Assembly (NCBI GenBank): GCA_019358895.1
Contig: JAHHIG010000023.1
Span: 1-64,000 of the forward strand
From: Tildeniella nuda ZEHNDER 1965/U140
GTDB taxonomy: Bacteria > Cyanobacteriota > Cyanobacteriia > Leptolyngbyales > Leptolyngbyaceae
Length of the DNA: 64,000 nucleotides
Reading direction: 5' to 3'
The notes under the pieces are model-generated. The model worked only from the letters and a program-made list of their open reading frames with translations, was not told the origin of the DNA and searched no databases. Within the stretch, counting starts at the first letter, position 1, and each line of letters starts with the position of its first letter. A program made the position numbers and the translations under genes. Below are positions 19,508 to 28,537 of the stretch, piece after piece.

Positions 19508-20002
19508 ATGAGCCAACAACGCCTTGAACCTCAACCCGGACAGGAATCCGTTTGGGATTATCCACGTCCGCCTCGACTGGAAGTTACCCACAAGCACATC
19601 CAGATTATTTTTAATGGTGTCACGATCGCCGACACACATCAGGCACAGCGCGTCTTAGAAACCAGTCATCCTCCGGTTTACTACATTCCACTTGATGATA
19701 TCAAGCAGGAATACCTCATCAAAAGCACACGATCGACCTTCTGTGAATGGAAAGGGCACGGTGCCTACTACAGTCTCGCCGTCAACGAGAAGCGAGTTGA
19801 TGATGTCGCCTGGTACTATCCTGAACCAACGCCTGCCTTTGCAGCGATCGCCAACTACGTCGCGTTCTATCCAGCACCAATGGATGCCTGCTACGTTGAT
19901 GGCGAGAAAGTAGAGCCACAGCCCGGAAACTTCTATGGTGGCTGGATCACCAGCGATATCGTGGGACCGTTCAAAGGCTCGTTAGGAACATGGGGCTGGT
20001 AG
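19508..20002 (+). CDS. DUF427 family protein
   Basis: 164 residues of the DUF427 family, a small beta-barrel fold. Landmarks are ESVWDYPRPPRLE near residue 16, YYIPLDDIKQEYL near 58, CEWKGHGAYYSLAV near 78 and VAFYPAPMDACYVDGEKV near 116. Function unknown; the invariant Trp, His and Tyr residues suggest ligand binding. It ends in a clear terminator shared with the convergent bilin lyase gene. Confidence 0.9.
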   Translation: MSQQRLEPQPGQESVWDYPRPPRLEVTHKHIQIIFNGVTIADTHQAQRVLETSHPPVYYIPLDDIKQEYLIKSTRSTFCEWKGHGAYYSLAVNEKRVDDVAWYYPEPTPAFAAIANYVAFYPAPMDACYVDGEKVEPQPGNFYGGWITSDIVGPFKGSLGTWGW

Positions 20003-20040
20003 AAAGGCAACAGGACAGCATTTCCTTAGCGTTGCCTTTT
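20003..20040 (+). terminator. Terminator between DUF427 and bilin lyase genes
   Basis: AAAGGCAAC (20003-20011) pairs with GTTGCCTTT (20031-20039), followed by T residues on the plus strand. On the minus strand the same stem is also followed by T residues, so it may serve both convergent genes. Confidence 0.75.
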
Positions 20041-20060
20041 CCCGCTGTCATCGCCTTCAG

Positions 20061-20603
20061 CTAAAGTCGTTTTTCCAGGTACTGACCAATCATCTGTTGC
20101 TCTCCCGCACGGGAGATGATGGTTTGGCGAGTACGGTAGTTTTGCCCAACGAGCTTCAGCTCTTCCTCAAACACAGACCCTTTGTATTCTGTCCGTAAGC
20201 AAAGCGTCAACGGGTTAGGGAAGTAGAATGTGGCTGAAACTGGTTTAGTCGTGGCAAACCCACGATCGCGATACAAGATTGATCCAGACGCACCAAACAC
20301 GGTAGAACCCTCCGATTGTGGCTTGCCGGTCGCCGAATCATGGCTGTCCCAAAGAACTTCAGCACCGCAACTCAGCAACGCTGCATCAACACCATGTAGA
20401 GATGCCAAATGACATAGCTCAGGGCTGTTTTGCTCTAAAAATCGAATGGTAATCAAGCTCACGACTTCCTTAGTTTCTCCATCTGGGAGAGTGTAGTAGC
20501 GTCGCTCGGATTTCCAACGCCCTGCTGATTGCCGAAAAAAGTCAGCAATGAGGGACACCTCAGCCGTTTGGGTTGCATGCAGTAAAGAAGTCACTTTGTT
20601 CAA
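20061..20603 (-). CDS. Phycobiliprotein lyase, CpcS/CpeS family
   Basis: A 180-residue lipocalin-like bilin lyase that attaches phycocyanobilin to Cys-84-type sites of phycobiliproteins. Family marks are FFRQSAGRWKSERRYYTL near residue 23, SAGRWxSxRxY being the lyase signature, and FYFPNPLTLCLRTEY near residue 125, with a C-terminal basic strand. This is direct evidence for phycobilisomes and a cyanobacterial host. Whether it is CpcS, CpcU or CpeS cannot be decided from the sequence alone. It stands alone, not in a cpc operon. Confidence 0.88.
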   Translation of the reverse strand: MNKVTSLLHATQTAEVSLIADFFRQSAGRWKSERRYYTLPDGETKEVVSLITIRFLEQNSPELCHLASLHGVDAALLSCGAEVLWDSHDSATGKPQSEGSTVFGASGSILYRDRGFATTKPVSATFYFPNPLTLCLRTEYKGSVFEEELKLVGQNYRTRQTIISRAGEQQMIGQYLEKRL

Positions 20604-20923
20604 TCCTCACTCAAAGCGTAAACAACGTTTTTGTACCGAATTGCAGATTGTTCAGCACTCCCATTTGTTACTTTTCTTAATGTAACACTTCGTCACCATC
20701 TAGCCTCTGCCGAAAGTGCATCATCTTGCAGCCAGACAGTACAGGTTGTAGCTCAAGATACACCTGTTTCGCCCAGTATGCGTTTATGTACACCAAGCGG
20801 TTCATCAGCCGTTTGCTGTCTCGCTGCTTACTGTTCTAACCATTTGCAAACAGATTCACTACCCCCTCAAGGGTACTTTTGAGTCATTCAACCTGGGCAA
20901 ATCATTGGGTGCCTGCTATTCCG

Positions 20924-21799
20924 TTACTGGTTAACCGCCCGCCCTTCGCGGTAGCCCTTTAGATCGATCGGTTGCTGTAAATCGAGCGATGCGTCGTCCA
21001 AGCGGAATCTCAAGTGACTTCCTTCTACCACAATGTCACCTAAAGCAGTTGTGACATACAGCTTGCCCTGGCGAAACCGCAGCACTTGCTTTAGCTCAGA
21101 ACGAGAGCCATCGTCCAACGCGTCTCGTTTGCTCAAGAAGGCAGGCGGTATAGATACAGGCTGCTGCTCTTTGTGAGCAATGCTAGGTTGAAGTGGTGAG
21201 TTTAACGGTTGTAGCGATCGGGCGGGTACTGGCGAAATCTGTAGTTCGGCGCTATCGGGTCGTGATGGAGGCAGTTGACGCAGCCATGTAAGCTGCTCAC
21301 TACTCTCAAACGAAACCTCGCTCACCAAAGTCGTAACGAACAGTGAACCCTGACTACAAACAATATTGCGAATGGGGTACCAGGTGTCGCGGACAAAAAT
21401 AAGTATGTCCATATAGATGCCCTGACTACTTCTCTTGCGGGCAGTTCTCCACCATTCTTTCCACAACACGTTTGCTGTAGCGTAGGTTGCTTCATAGCCT
21501 GACGGAATTTCGTCTGCCCGGTACTGCTCGAAGCCCGATTGGTCGCCCACCCCTGCGACTGGAACAAATCGACGGGCAAGCAGGATCTGACGCATAGTGG
21601 CGCTGTAGTCGGTTTGTTGCCGTAGCAAGACGGTTTGACGGCTGCCACTCCGCTTCATTGTGGCAATTAACCCTCCCCGTTTTGCCATTAACTGCACACT
21701 GTTGAACGCAGGTTCGATTCTCAGTTTTTGGTTCGCCGCTAACGTCGCTTCGCCGCTGATAAATTGCTGCATTAACGTAATGTCATCGAGTATGTGCAT
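20924..21799 (-). CDS. Hypothetical protein (291 aa)
   Basis: No family recognised. The protein has an N-terminal part rich in short strands (residues 1-160, including LAANQKLRIEPAFNSVQLMAKRGG), a Pro/Ser/Gln-rich linker (about 180-225), and a C-terminal strand-rich tail with LRFRQGKLYVTTALGDIVVEG near residue 245. No membrane segments or signal peptide. The two beta-rich parts resemble one another only loosely. The 320 bases between it and the bilin lyase gene (20604-20923) hold nothing I can support. A hairpin at 21839-21861 lies just upstream of the start. Confidence 0.6.
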   Translation of the reverse strand: MHILDDITLMQQFISGEATLAANQKLRIEPAFNSVQLMAKRGGLIATMKRSGSRQTVLLRQQTDYSATMRQILLARRFVPVAGVGDQSGFEQYRADEIPSGYEATYATANVLWKEWWRTARKRSSQGIYMDILIFVRDTWYPIRNIVCSQGSLFVTTLVSEVSFESSEQLTWLRQLPPSRPDSAELQISPVPARSLQPLNSPLQPSIAHKEQQPVSIPPAFLSKRDALDDGSRSELKQVLRFRQGKLYVTTALGDIVVEGSHLRFRLDDASLDLQQPIDLKGYREGRAVNQ

Positions 21800-22724
21800 G
21801 ATTCAAAAGATGCTGTGAATAGTGATGCATTACGGGCAACCAGGGTGAATTTCACCCTGGTCAGGCGCTTGACAGAGGACAAAAAGATGGACGAAGCAAC
21901 GTGCGATCGAAGCGAGTGGGCTAACCCTTTGTCAAGGGGGCAAGGCAAAAAACTGAATTGAACGTCTCTTATTCCGGTTATGGGGCGGTTACCTTGTGAG
22001 GACTTTAAGCAGTCACCTTTAAAGCGCAACGTGACAGTCTATTACCCACAGTGGCGGCACAGTCCTGCCATTCAGGCAACGGCTAAAGGCATCAGAACTG
22101 ACGCATTTTGACCAAAACCTCGGAGGTTTAAGCGACTACATTGGTGACGATGCTTGGTGAAAACCTCGGAGGTTTGCATCAGCCCCAGGTATTTCAGAGC
22201 GCGACTGTATGACTACGTTGGTTTTCATCAGCACCACAGGCAAACGCCAATGTGTGCAAACGTTCAATCGACCAACATTTGTTTTGAGGGCTGTATGGAG
22301 AGCCTTGAGGCGACGGCAAGGTCACAGCTCTGATAACGCCCTAAGTTTTACAGATTTGCCTAGTGTCGGGGCTGCTTACAAGGCGATCGGCTGCTTTTTA
22401 AGTCAACGACGGACGGCGTTACGGCTCATAGAACGACTGAGAGAGACATTTGAACGTTCTTGTAGCCTGCTAGGTGGGGGCACCATGCTTGCTGCGTTGC
22501 TACTAATGGTTCGTTCGAGAAGGTTTCAATGCCAGTAGATCGATCACCCAAGAACCGTTATTCCCTATAGGTAGAATCATAGTAAGGTTGCGGAATCGTC
22601 GGCAGCATCTTTATCGAGTCTTTGAAGAACGGGACGGCTTTCTAAGCAAGAGATGAAGTTGACAGAAACAAAGCTCTTAGGCAGCAAGCCAGCCAAGCTT
22701 TAACAGCGTAAAAGCAGTGTAGTT
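21800..22724. other. Gene-poor stretch with palindromes
   Basis: A perfect hairpin ACCAGGGTGAA-T-TTCACCCTGGT stands at 21839-21861, and the AACCTCGG element copy 2 at 22113-22178. A plus-strand open frame (22209-22538) shows no recognisable protein character. No RNA gene is recognised. The stretch separates two minus-strand genes. Confidence 0.5.
22113..22178 (-). repeat. Dispersed AACCTCGG palindromic element, copy 2
   Basis: AAAACCTCGGAGGTTTAAGC opens and AAACCTCGGAGGTTTGC closes a segment whose core GCGACTACATTGGTGACGATGCTTGG is the complement of the core of copy 1 at 13795, apart from small differences. It is therefore an inverted copy of the same element. Confidence 0.7.
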
Positions 22725-23438
22725 TTAGCCCAGGTAGGCTTTTCTGACTTGATCATTGGTCAATAGCTGGTCAGCAGCGCCTGTGAGGGTAATGCGTCCA
22801 GCTTCCAAGACATAACCACGATCGGCGTGTTGCAGCGCCAGAGTAGCGTTTTGCTCTACTAGCAGAATGGTAACGTCGGTCGCATGAAGGTTTTGAATGA
22901 TAGTGAAAAGTTCACGGACGATCGCGGGTGCAAGTCCTAAGCTGGGTTCATCGAGCAGCAGCAGTTGAGGGCGGCTCATGAGGGCACGGGCGATCGCCAG
23001 CATTTGCTGTTCCCCGCCACTAAGGGTACCTGCCAATTGATCACGACGTTCTGCAAGACGTGGAAAGGTAAGAAACTGTTGTTCGATATCAGCTTTGATG
23101 CCGAGGCGATCGGAGCGGGTGTAAGCGCCTAGCTGCAAATTGTCGAGCACAGTTTGGCGTGCCAAGATCCTGCGCCCTTCGGGGCTATGGGCGATGCCTA
23201 ATTTGACCACCGTATGAGCTGGTTCGCGGGTAATATTCCGCCCCTTGTACATAATTGAACCATCACCAATGTTGAGCAGGCGGGAAATCGCTTTGAGTGT
23301 TGTAGTTTTGCCTGCGCCGTTTGCTCCAATGAGCGTGACAATTTCGCCCCTGTTGATTTCTAGATCGATCGCCTGCAACGCCTGAATGCCGCCATAGTTC
23401 ACGCTAAGCTTTTGGATTTCGAGCAAGGGGATGGACAT
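22725..23438 (-). CDS. livF: Branched-chain amino acid ABC transporter ATPase LivF type
   Basis: A 237-residue ATPase of a hydrophobic amino acid importer (LivF; NatE-type in cyanobacteria). Walker A GANGAGKTTTLKAI near residue 37, signature LSGGEQQMLAIARALM near 138, Walker B LLLLDEPSLGLAP near 158 and the H-loop region are complete. It lies 41 bp downstream of livG, separated by a short AGGGCAG repeat. livM lies further upstream beyond an inserted acyltransferase gene; no LivH or binding protein is in the window. Confidence 0.92.
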   Translation of the reverse strand: MSIPLLEIQKLSVNYGGIQALQAIDLEINRGEIVTLIGANGAGKTTTLKAISRLLNIGDGSIMYKGRNITREPAHTVVKLGIAHSPEGRRILARQTVLDNLQLGAYTRSDRLGIKADIEQQFLTFPRLAERRDQLAGTLSGGEQQMLAIARALMSRPQLLLLDEPSLGLAPAIVRELFTIIQNLHATDVTILLVEQNATLALQHADRGYVLEAGRITLTGAADQLLTNDQVRKAYLG

Positions 23439-23439
23439 G

Positions 23440-23472
23440 AGGGCAGAGGGCAGAGGGCAGAGGGCAGAAGAA
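23440..23472. repeat. AGGGCAG heptamer repeat between livG and livF
   Basis: About four consecutive copies of the 7-bp unit AGGGCAG fill most of the 41-bp gap between two transporter genes of one operon, probably without interrupting transcription. Confidence 0.75.
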
Positions 23473-23479
23473 GAGTGAG

Positions 23480-24286
23480 TTATTCAGCGCCTAGATAGGC
23501 TTCGATGACGGCTGGATCGGTTCTGACTTGGGCTGGCTCGCCCAAGGCAATGAGTTGTCCAAAGTCGAGCACAGCGATGCGATCGCACAAGCCCATGACG
23601 AGCGGCACATGATGCTCGATCAGCAGTATGGTCAAGTTGAACTGGTCACGAATTTGTCGGATAAAGTCACTGAGCTGATGCTTTTCGTTGGGGTTCATGC
23701 CAGCGGCGGGTTCATCGAGTAGCAAAACTTGCGGTTGTAGTGCCAGGGCGCGGGCGATTTCGAGACGACGTTGGTTGCCGTAAGCGAAGTTCTGAGCTGG
23801 TTCGTCAGCGCGATCGCTCAGCCCCACTAGCTCCAGTAGTTCCATCCCCCTCTGGCGAATTGTCCGCTCCTCTTGAGGTGCTGGCGGCAACCCCAACACT
23901 CCAGTGAATACGCCACTTCGGCTATGCACATGCTGAGCAATCATCACATTTTCTAGCGCGGAGAGGTTACCAAACAGCCGAATATTTTGAAAGGTTCGAG
24001 CAATCCCCTTCGTTGCTACCTGATGCGGACGCAAGCGAGAAATTTCTGTCCCTTGGTAAAGCATTTGTCCATTGGACGGTGGGATCAACCCTGTAATCAA
24101 GTTGAAGAAGGTTGTCTTACCTGCTCCGTTGGGACCAATCAACCCAAAGATTTCGCCTTTGTTGACGGTAAAGGAGACATCGTTGACGGCAATAAGTCCG
24201 CCAAAGCGTCGAGTCAGTCCTTTTGCTTCAAGTGCCAAATCACTTTTGAATTCTGGGCTAACATTGACAGGTTCCGTTTGAGGCAT
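23480..24286 (-). CDS. livG: Branched-chain amino acid ABC transporter ATPase LivG type
   Basis: LivG-type ATPase (NatA-like in cyanobacteria), 268 residues from the ATG at 24286; a GTG at 24307 is the alternative start. Walker A GPNGAGKTTFFNLITGL, the LivG-specific long insert after GIARTFQNIRLF, signature FAYGNQRRLEIARALA and Walker B VLLLDEPAAGMNP are visible. It couples ATP hydrolysis to uptake of neutral amino acids. It is followed by livF in the same direction; upstream, a divergent acyltransferase gene separates it from livM. Confidence 0.92.
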   Translation of the reverse strand: MPQTEPVNVSPEFKSDLALEAKGLTRRFGGLIAVNDVSFTVNKGEIFGLIGPNGAGKTTFFNLITGLIPPSNGQMLYQGTEISRLRPHQVATKGIARTFQNIRLFGNLSALENVMIAQHVHSRSGVFTGVLGLPPAPQEERTIRQRGMELLELVGLSDRADEPAQNFAYGNQRRLEIARALALQPQVLLLDEPAAGMNPNEKHQLSDFIRQIRDQFNLTILLIEHHVPLVMGLCDRIAVLDFGQLIALGEPAQVRTDPAVIEAYLGAE

Positions 24287-24389
24287 GGAGTAGTGAGGGA
24301 AAAGCACAATTGACCGCAGATGCTTTCATTGTCTCCGATCGCGCCCAATTTTCGATCTTGAACTGAAAATTAGCTCACGGCTCCTCGTT

Positions 24390-25613
24390 ATGACACTTAC
24401 CAGCATTTTTCCTGCGATCGGTCTTAGCATTCTGTTCTTTGGGGCTGCAAAATTAGTTGTCAGCCGCTCAGTTTTTTATCAATCAGCTATTCAGACTGCT
24501 AATAAAGCACAGTTTAAAGCATTAGATGGCTTAAGGGGTTTCTTAGCGTTGGGAGTGTTTTTTCACCACGCGGTTGTGAGTTATCAGTATTTTCAGCTTG
24601 GCATTTGGCAATCAGCACCATCAAACGTGTATGCCTTTTTGGGACAGGGAGCGGTTGTTTTCTTTTTTATGATCACCGGATTTTTATTCTGGTCAAAGAT
24701 CATAGTTGAGCCTAAATTTAATATCAAGCGTTTCTACATCAGGCGAGCATTAAGAGTGTTGCCAGCTTATTGGTTTTCACTTGCTATCATGATTCTGATC
24801 GTTCTGATCATGTCCAATTTTTCACTAAGGGTTAGTCTGCCAAGATTCTTGCTGCAAGTTGGTAGTTGGCTGATTTGTGGCATCTATGGTTTCTCTGATG
24901 CTGACAAGGTTCTGTTTCCTGATATAAACTATGGCTCCGTTGGCTTGATTAATGCTTCAGTGCAGTGGACATTGAGGTACGAGCTACAGTTCTATCTCTT
25001 GCTGCCGCTGCTTGCCTGGTTTGTGAAGCCTTTGAGGTTTATAGGATTATTCGTTGCATTGCTTGCGTGCATTCTGTTGACACGTTACTTCCCGCTGCTA
25101 ACGTTGATGAACTTTATGTTTGGCATGGCGGCGGCTTATCTGGTGAAACGGTTTGAGTCGAAAAAATGGTTTCTCGATCGACGAGTGTCGCTAGGTATTA
25201 TTTTTCTCTTGGCGGCGATTCCCCTTTTGATTCCACAACCTTATATTTCAAATCAGTGGGCGATCGTGCTCATTTTTTGTGCCTTTGTCTTCATTGCTAG
25301 TGGTAATGATCTGTTTGGTTTGCTGACTGCACCTGCATCTAAATATCTTGGCACTATTAGCTACAGCGTTTATCTGCTGCATGGCATTGTTCTTTTTTGC
25401 GTCTTACGGCTTGTCAATCTGGTCTATCCCATTAAGGGAATGCACCCGCTTTATTTCTGGGTGTTGGCAGGTGTTTGTGGCTTGCTTGTAATTGGCTTGT
25501 CAGGCATTACTTACCGCTTTATCGAGCACCCTTTTCTACAATTAAAGCCATCATCAAGTGCTGTGAAAAAACCAGACATTATTCAAACGAACTTCTACTC
25601 GGCTAAAAAGTGA
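24390..25613 (+). CDS. Acyltransferase 3 family membrane protein (OafA/YrhL type)
   Basis: A 407-residue integral membrane acyltransferase with about ten hydrophobic segments. The N-terminal motif ALDGLRGFLALGVFFHHAVV near residue 46, with the essential His, and the RRALRVLPAYWFSL loop near residue 118 are typical. Family members O-acetylate cell-surface polysaccharides. The gene lies on the plus strand between livM and livG, which are on the minus strand, and its composition is AT-richer with few HIP1 sites. Both facts suggest a later insertion. Confidence 0.9.
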   Translation: MTLTSIFPAIGLSILFFGAAKLVVSRSVFYQSAIQTANKAQFKALDGLRGFLALGVFFHHAVVSYQYFQLGIWQSAPSNVYAFLGQGAVVFFFMITGFLFWSKIIVEPKFNIKRFYIRRALRVLPAYWFSLAIMILIVLIMSNFSLRVSLPRFLLQVGSWLICGIYGFSDADKVLFPDINYGSVGLINASVQWTLRYELQFYLLLPLLAWFVKPLRFIGLFVALLACILLTRYFPLLTLMNFMFGMAAAYLVKRFESKKWFLDRRVSLGIIFLLAAIPLLIPQPYISNQWAIVLIFCAFVFIASGNDLFGLLTAPASKYLGTISYSVYLLHGIVLFCVLRLVNLVYPIKGMHPLYFWVLAGVCGLLVIGLSGITYRFIEHPFLQLKPSSSAVKKPDIIQTNFYSAKK

Positions 25614-25643
25614 ATACTACGCTGTGATGATAGCTTGGTATTT

Positions 25644-26570
25644 TTATACTCTCTGTCGTCGTTTGCGTGGTTTAAACAGGTTCAGAGTCACCAATCCTTG
25701 AGGAAAGAAGACAGTGCCGATCACAATCAGAAGACCAAATAAAATGAGGCGACCATCACGTAGAAACTGAGCCAACCACAGGGGTAGCCCGGGAGTGTCA
25801 GCGGCAGCACGCAGAATTTCTGGTAAAGCGGTGAAGACCATACCACCTATAACAGGACCAACGACCGTTCTGGAGCCGCCGATCAGTACAAACGTGAGGT
25901 AGATGATGCTGGCATCAAAGGTGCCTTGACGGGTATTCCAGGTGTTGAGGAAGTGGGCACTGACAGCACCGACAATGCCTGCCAGCATAGCACCCAGCGC
26001 AAACGCCAACACTTTGTAGTAAGTCGGGTTGATACCCATGGCATCGGCGGCGAGTTCGTCTTCGCGAATGGCAATGAAGGCGCGACCAACCCGGATATTT
26101 TCTAGCCGATAGACAAAGGCGATGCTGATTACTATTAAGGGCAGGACGATCCAGAGATACTCGATCGCCGTCTGAAACGGTTGAGGAATGCCGAAAATAC
26201 CAACAGCGCCGCCTGTGATGTCCAGATTTAGCGCCAGAATGCGGAGAATTTCGACAAAGGCAATGGTGGCGATCGCCAGATAAATGCCCCGTAACCGCAA
26301 GGCTGGAATGCCTACCACGATTCCCACTAAGCCACAAATGACTCCAGCAAGAAGCATTTCTAACAGCAGGAGGGGGATGGGAAAGCTGCCCTCTATTTTA
26401 AAGACCTGGGTGGATAAGATGGCGGCAATGTAACCACCCAGCGCATAAAAGCCGGGACTGGCTAACGACAGTTGTCCCGCCATCAAAGGTAGATAGAGTG
26501 ATAGACCTAACATTGCTCCCAATAGCATGGAGACGATGAGAAAGCCGTAGGTGGAAAGAAAATCGGGCAT
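25644..26570 (-). CDS. livM: Branched-chain amino acid ABC transporter permease LivM type
   Basis: A 308-residue membrane permease with eight or more hydrophobic segments. The family landmark GRAFIAIREDELAADAMGINPTYYKVLAFALGA near residue 165 is the cytoplasmic coupling loop, and FLIVSMLLGAMLGLSLYLPLMAGQLSLASPGFYALGGY the LivM N-terminal pattern. It works with LivH, which is not in the window; in cyanobacteria the nat genes are often scattered. It is convergent with the inserted acyltransferase gene. Confidence 0.92.
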   Translation of the reverse strand: MPDFLSTYGFLIVSMLLGAMLGLSLYLPLMAGQLSLASPGFYALGGYIAAILSTQVFKIEGSFPIPLLLLEMLLAGVICGLVGIVVGIPALRLRGIYLAIATIAFVEILRILALNLDITGGAVGIFGIPQPFQTAIEYLWIVLPLIVISIAFVYRLENIRVGRAFIAIREDELAADAMGINPTYYKVLAFALGAMLAGIVGAVSAHFLNTWNTRQGTFDASIIYLTFVLIGGSRTVVGPVIGGMVFTALPEILRAAADTPGLPLWLAQFLRDGRLILFGLLIVIGTVFFPQGLVTLNLFKPRKRRQRV

Positions 26571-26625
26571 TTGTAAGGGAGTTTTGGGAATGCTAACAGA
26601 AGAGTTTGAGACAGGAGAATAGAGG

Positions 26626-27060
26626 ATGAACCGCAGAGACGCGGAGGCGCAGAGTTTCAGTGAGTTGACACGGCAGACGATCGGGTCGTGTATTGAGGTG
26701 CATCGTCATCTTGGTCCGGGATTGTTAGAGTCTGCTTATGAACACTGTCTCTGTCATGAATTGTCGTTAGTGGGTCTGGTGTTTGAGCGACAAAAACCTT
26801 TGCCAGTCGTCTATAAGGGTGTGCGGCTAGATTGCGGGTATCGCCTGGATTTGGTGGTAGAAAGCAGATTAATTCTGGAACTGAAAGCCGTTGAAACGCT
26901 TTTACCAATCCACGACGCGCAACTATTAACCTATCTCAAACTCTCTCGATTAACGCTGGGATTGCTGATCAACTTCAACGTCCCCGTCCTAAAAAGTGGT
27001 CTAAAGCGGATCGCCAACAACTTCCAAGAATCCTCAGCGTTCTCTGCGCCTCAGCGGTGA
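26626..27060 (+). CDS. GxxExxY family protein
   Basis: 144 residues of the GxxExxY family (PD-(D/E)XK-like nuclease fold). The defining motif reads [19 protein letters not shown] near residue 30; it is followed by [19 protein letters not shown] (residues 74-92) with the D..E-x-K catalytic pattern. The function is unknown. The first codons ([11 protein letters not shown]) and the last (SSAFSAPQR) are encoded by a CGCAGAG/CTCTGCG repeat, which also occurs as a direct copy just after the stop. The gene therefore looks like a small cassette with repeat ends. Confidence 0.85.
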   Translation: MNRRDAEAQSFSELTRQTIGSCIEVHRHLGPGLLESAYEHCLCHELSLVGLVFERQKPLPVVYKGVRLDCGYRLDLVVESRLILELKAVETLLPIHDAQLLTYLKLSRLTLGLLINFNVPVLKSGLKRIANNFQESSAFSAPQR

Positions 27061-27083
27061 TATCAAACCGCAGAGATGCAGAG
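26628..27083. repeat. Repeat ends around the GxxExxY gene
   Basis: AACCGCAGAGACGCGGAGG at 26629-26647 opens the gene. CTCTGCGCCTCAGCGGT at 27042-27058, an imperfect inverted copy, closes it, and AACCGCAGAGATGCAGAG at 27066-27083 is a direct copy outside. The left copy is read as codons 2-8 of the protein. Only the ends of this interval are repeats. Confidence 0.65.
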
Positions 27084-27094
27084 TTCGTTTGGCT

Positions 27095-28339
27095 TTAGAC
27101 GACAAAGCGAACAAACTTGTTTTTGCCGAGTTGCAAGACTTTGCCAACCAGATCGTCTGGCGCATCGAAGGTGCGATCGACTGCATCAACCTTCTCACCA
27201 TCTAACCGCACGGCACCACCTTGAATCTGCCGTCGTGCATCGGAACTGCTTTTACACAACCCACTGGTGCTGACCAAAAAGAAGAGCTTGGCAGGAAACT
27301 GCACGGAGGACAAGGAAAACTCTGGGACGGTATCAGCCTGGGACGTATTGCCTTGTGTGAGCGCGATCGCATCTTGCTGTGCCTGTTTTGCGGCTGCTTC
27401 ACCGTGATATTGAGTGACGATCGTCAACGCCAGCAGTTTCTGTGCTTCGCGGGGATTGTCGGGAAGTTGGTCGATCGATAAATCGGTCAGCAGTTCAAAG
27501 TACGATTTCAACAGCGTATCAGGTGTTTTCTCTAGCTTGGAGTACATCGTGAGCGGGTCTTCTGATAGCGCCACATAGTTGCCAAGCGATTTCGACATCT
27601 TCTGTACGCCATCGGTGCCCAGCAAAATCGGCACCAGTAGCCCAAATTGAGGGCGCAGACTAAAATGACGCTGGAGATCTCGACCGATCGCAATGTTGAA
27701 TTTCTGATCGGTGCCACCCAGTTCCACATCGGATTCAATCGCCACAGAATCATAGCCCTGCATCAACGGATAGAGAAATTCGTGCAGGTAAATGGGGTCG
27801 CCCTTGTCGTAGCGCTCCGAAAAGCCCTCTTTTGCCAGCATTTGCCCGACGGTTGTGGTCGCCAGCAGTTGCAGAATCTTGCTCAAATCCAGGTTGGACA
27901 ACCACTCCGAGTTGTAGCGAATTTCTAAGCGTCCTGGCGTGTCAAAGTCCAGAATGGGGCGCACTTGCTTGAGATACGTCTGGGCATTGGCGCGAACCTC
28001 GTCTGCGCTCAACTGGCGACGTACTTCGGATTTGCCTGTAGGGTCGCCAATGCGGGCAGTGAAATCACCGATGATTAAAACAGCCGTGTGACCAACATCC
28101 TGGAACGATCGTAGCTTTCGCATGGCAATACTGTGCCCCAAATGGATATCGGTGCCTGTAGGATCGATGCCCAGCTTGATACGGAGGGGGCGATCGCTCT
28201 GCGCCCACCGCTGTGTCAGATTTTCCTCACTGCTAGAGGACTCCGCCTGATTGGGGAAAATCTCGCTAACGCCGCGCCGCAGCCAGGATTGATTAGACAT
28301 CGTATGCAAGGGTTGCTCAGACACAGGATTATGGCTCAA
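27095..28339 (-). CDS. tyrS: Tyrosyl-tRNA synthetase
   Basis: Charges tRNA-Tyr. A class I synthetase of the TyrS type, 414 residues. The HIGH-equivalent is [18 protein letters not shown] near residue 56, KMSKS lies near residue 247 ([14 protein letters not shown]), and a C-terminal S4 RNA-binding domain covers about 350-414 ([18 protein letters not shown]). This longer form with the S4 domain is the usual cyanobacterial one. An internal Met at residue 14 is an alternative start. Confidence 0.97.
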   Translation of the reverse strand: MSHNPVSEQPLHTMSNQSWLRRGVSEIFPNQAESSSSEENLTQRWAQSDRPLRIKLGIDPTGTDIHLGHSIAMRKLRSFQDVGHTAVLIIGDFTARIGDPTGKSEVRRQLSADEVRANAQTYLKQVRPILDFDTPGRLEIRYNSEWLSNLDLSKILQLLATTTVGQMLAKEGFSERYDKGDPIYLHEFLYPLMQGYDSVAIESDVELGGTDQKFNIAIGRDLQRHFSLRPQFGLLVPILLGTDGVQKMSKSLGNYVALSEDPLTMYSKLEKTPDTLLKSYFELLTDLSIDQLPDNPREAQKLLALTIVTQYHGEAAAKQAQQDAIALTQGNTSQADTVPEFSLSSVQFPAKLFFLVSTSGLCKSSSDARRQIQGGAVRLDGEKVDAVDRTFDAPDDLVGKVLQLGKNKFVRFVV

Positions 28340-28537
28340 TTGATCGCATGTTGTTTGCCATTAATTTAACTCGGTTTGTCATCCGTCCCGTAGTTATGAT
28401 GTTAACGTTGCTGCTAAAGCCATGCTGATACCTTCGTTTAAGGCATGAATAGTATGATTGGGTACTTGTGCAGCGCGATTTGAAAGTCGCACATGCAAGC
28501 CCTGCCCGTTCAATCGTTGTAAGGATCTAAAGTCGTC

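Noticed and set aside
22209-22538. Plus-strand open frame of 109 codons in a gene-poor stretch
   Set aside because: No ribosome binding site, Arg-rich without domain pattern, and it adjoins the palindromic element at 22113-22178. More likely a chance frame.
24390-24600. Signs of an insertion sequence around the acyltransferase
   Set aside because: No transposase, terminal inverted repeat or target duplication was recognised, so only gene insertion in general can be claimed.
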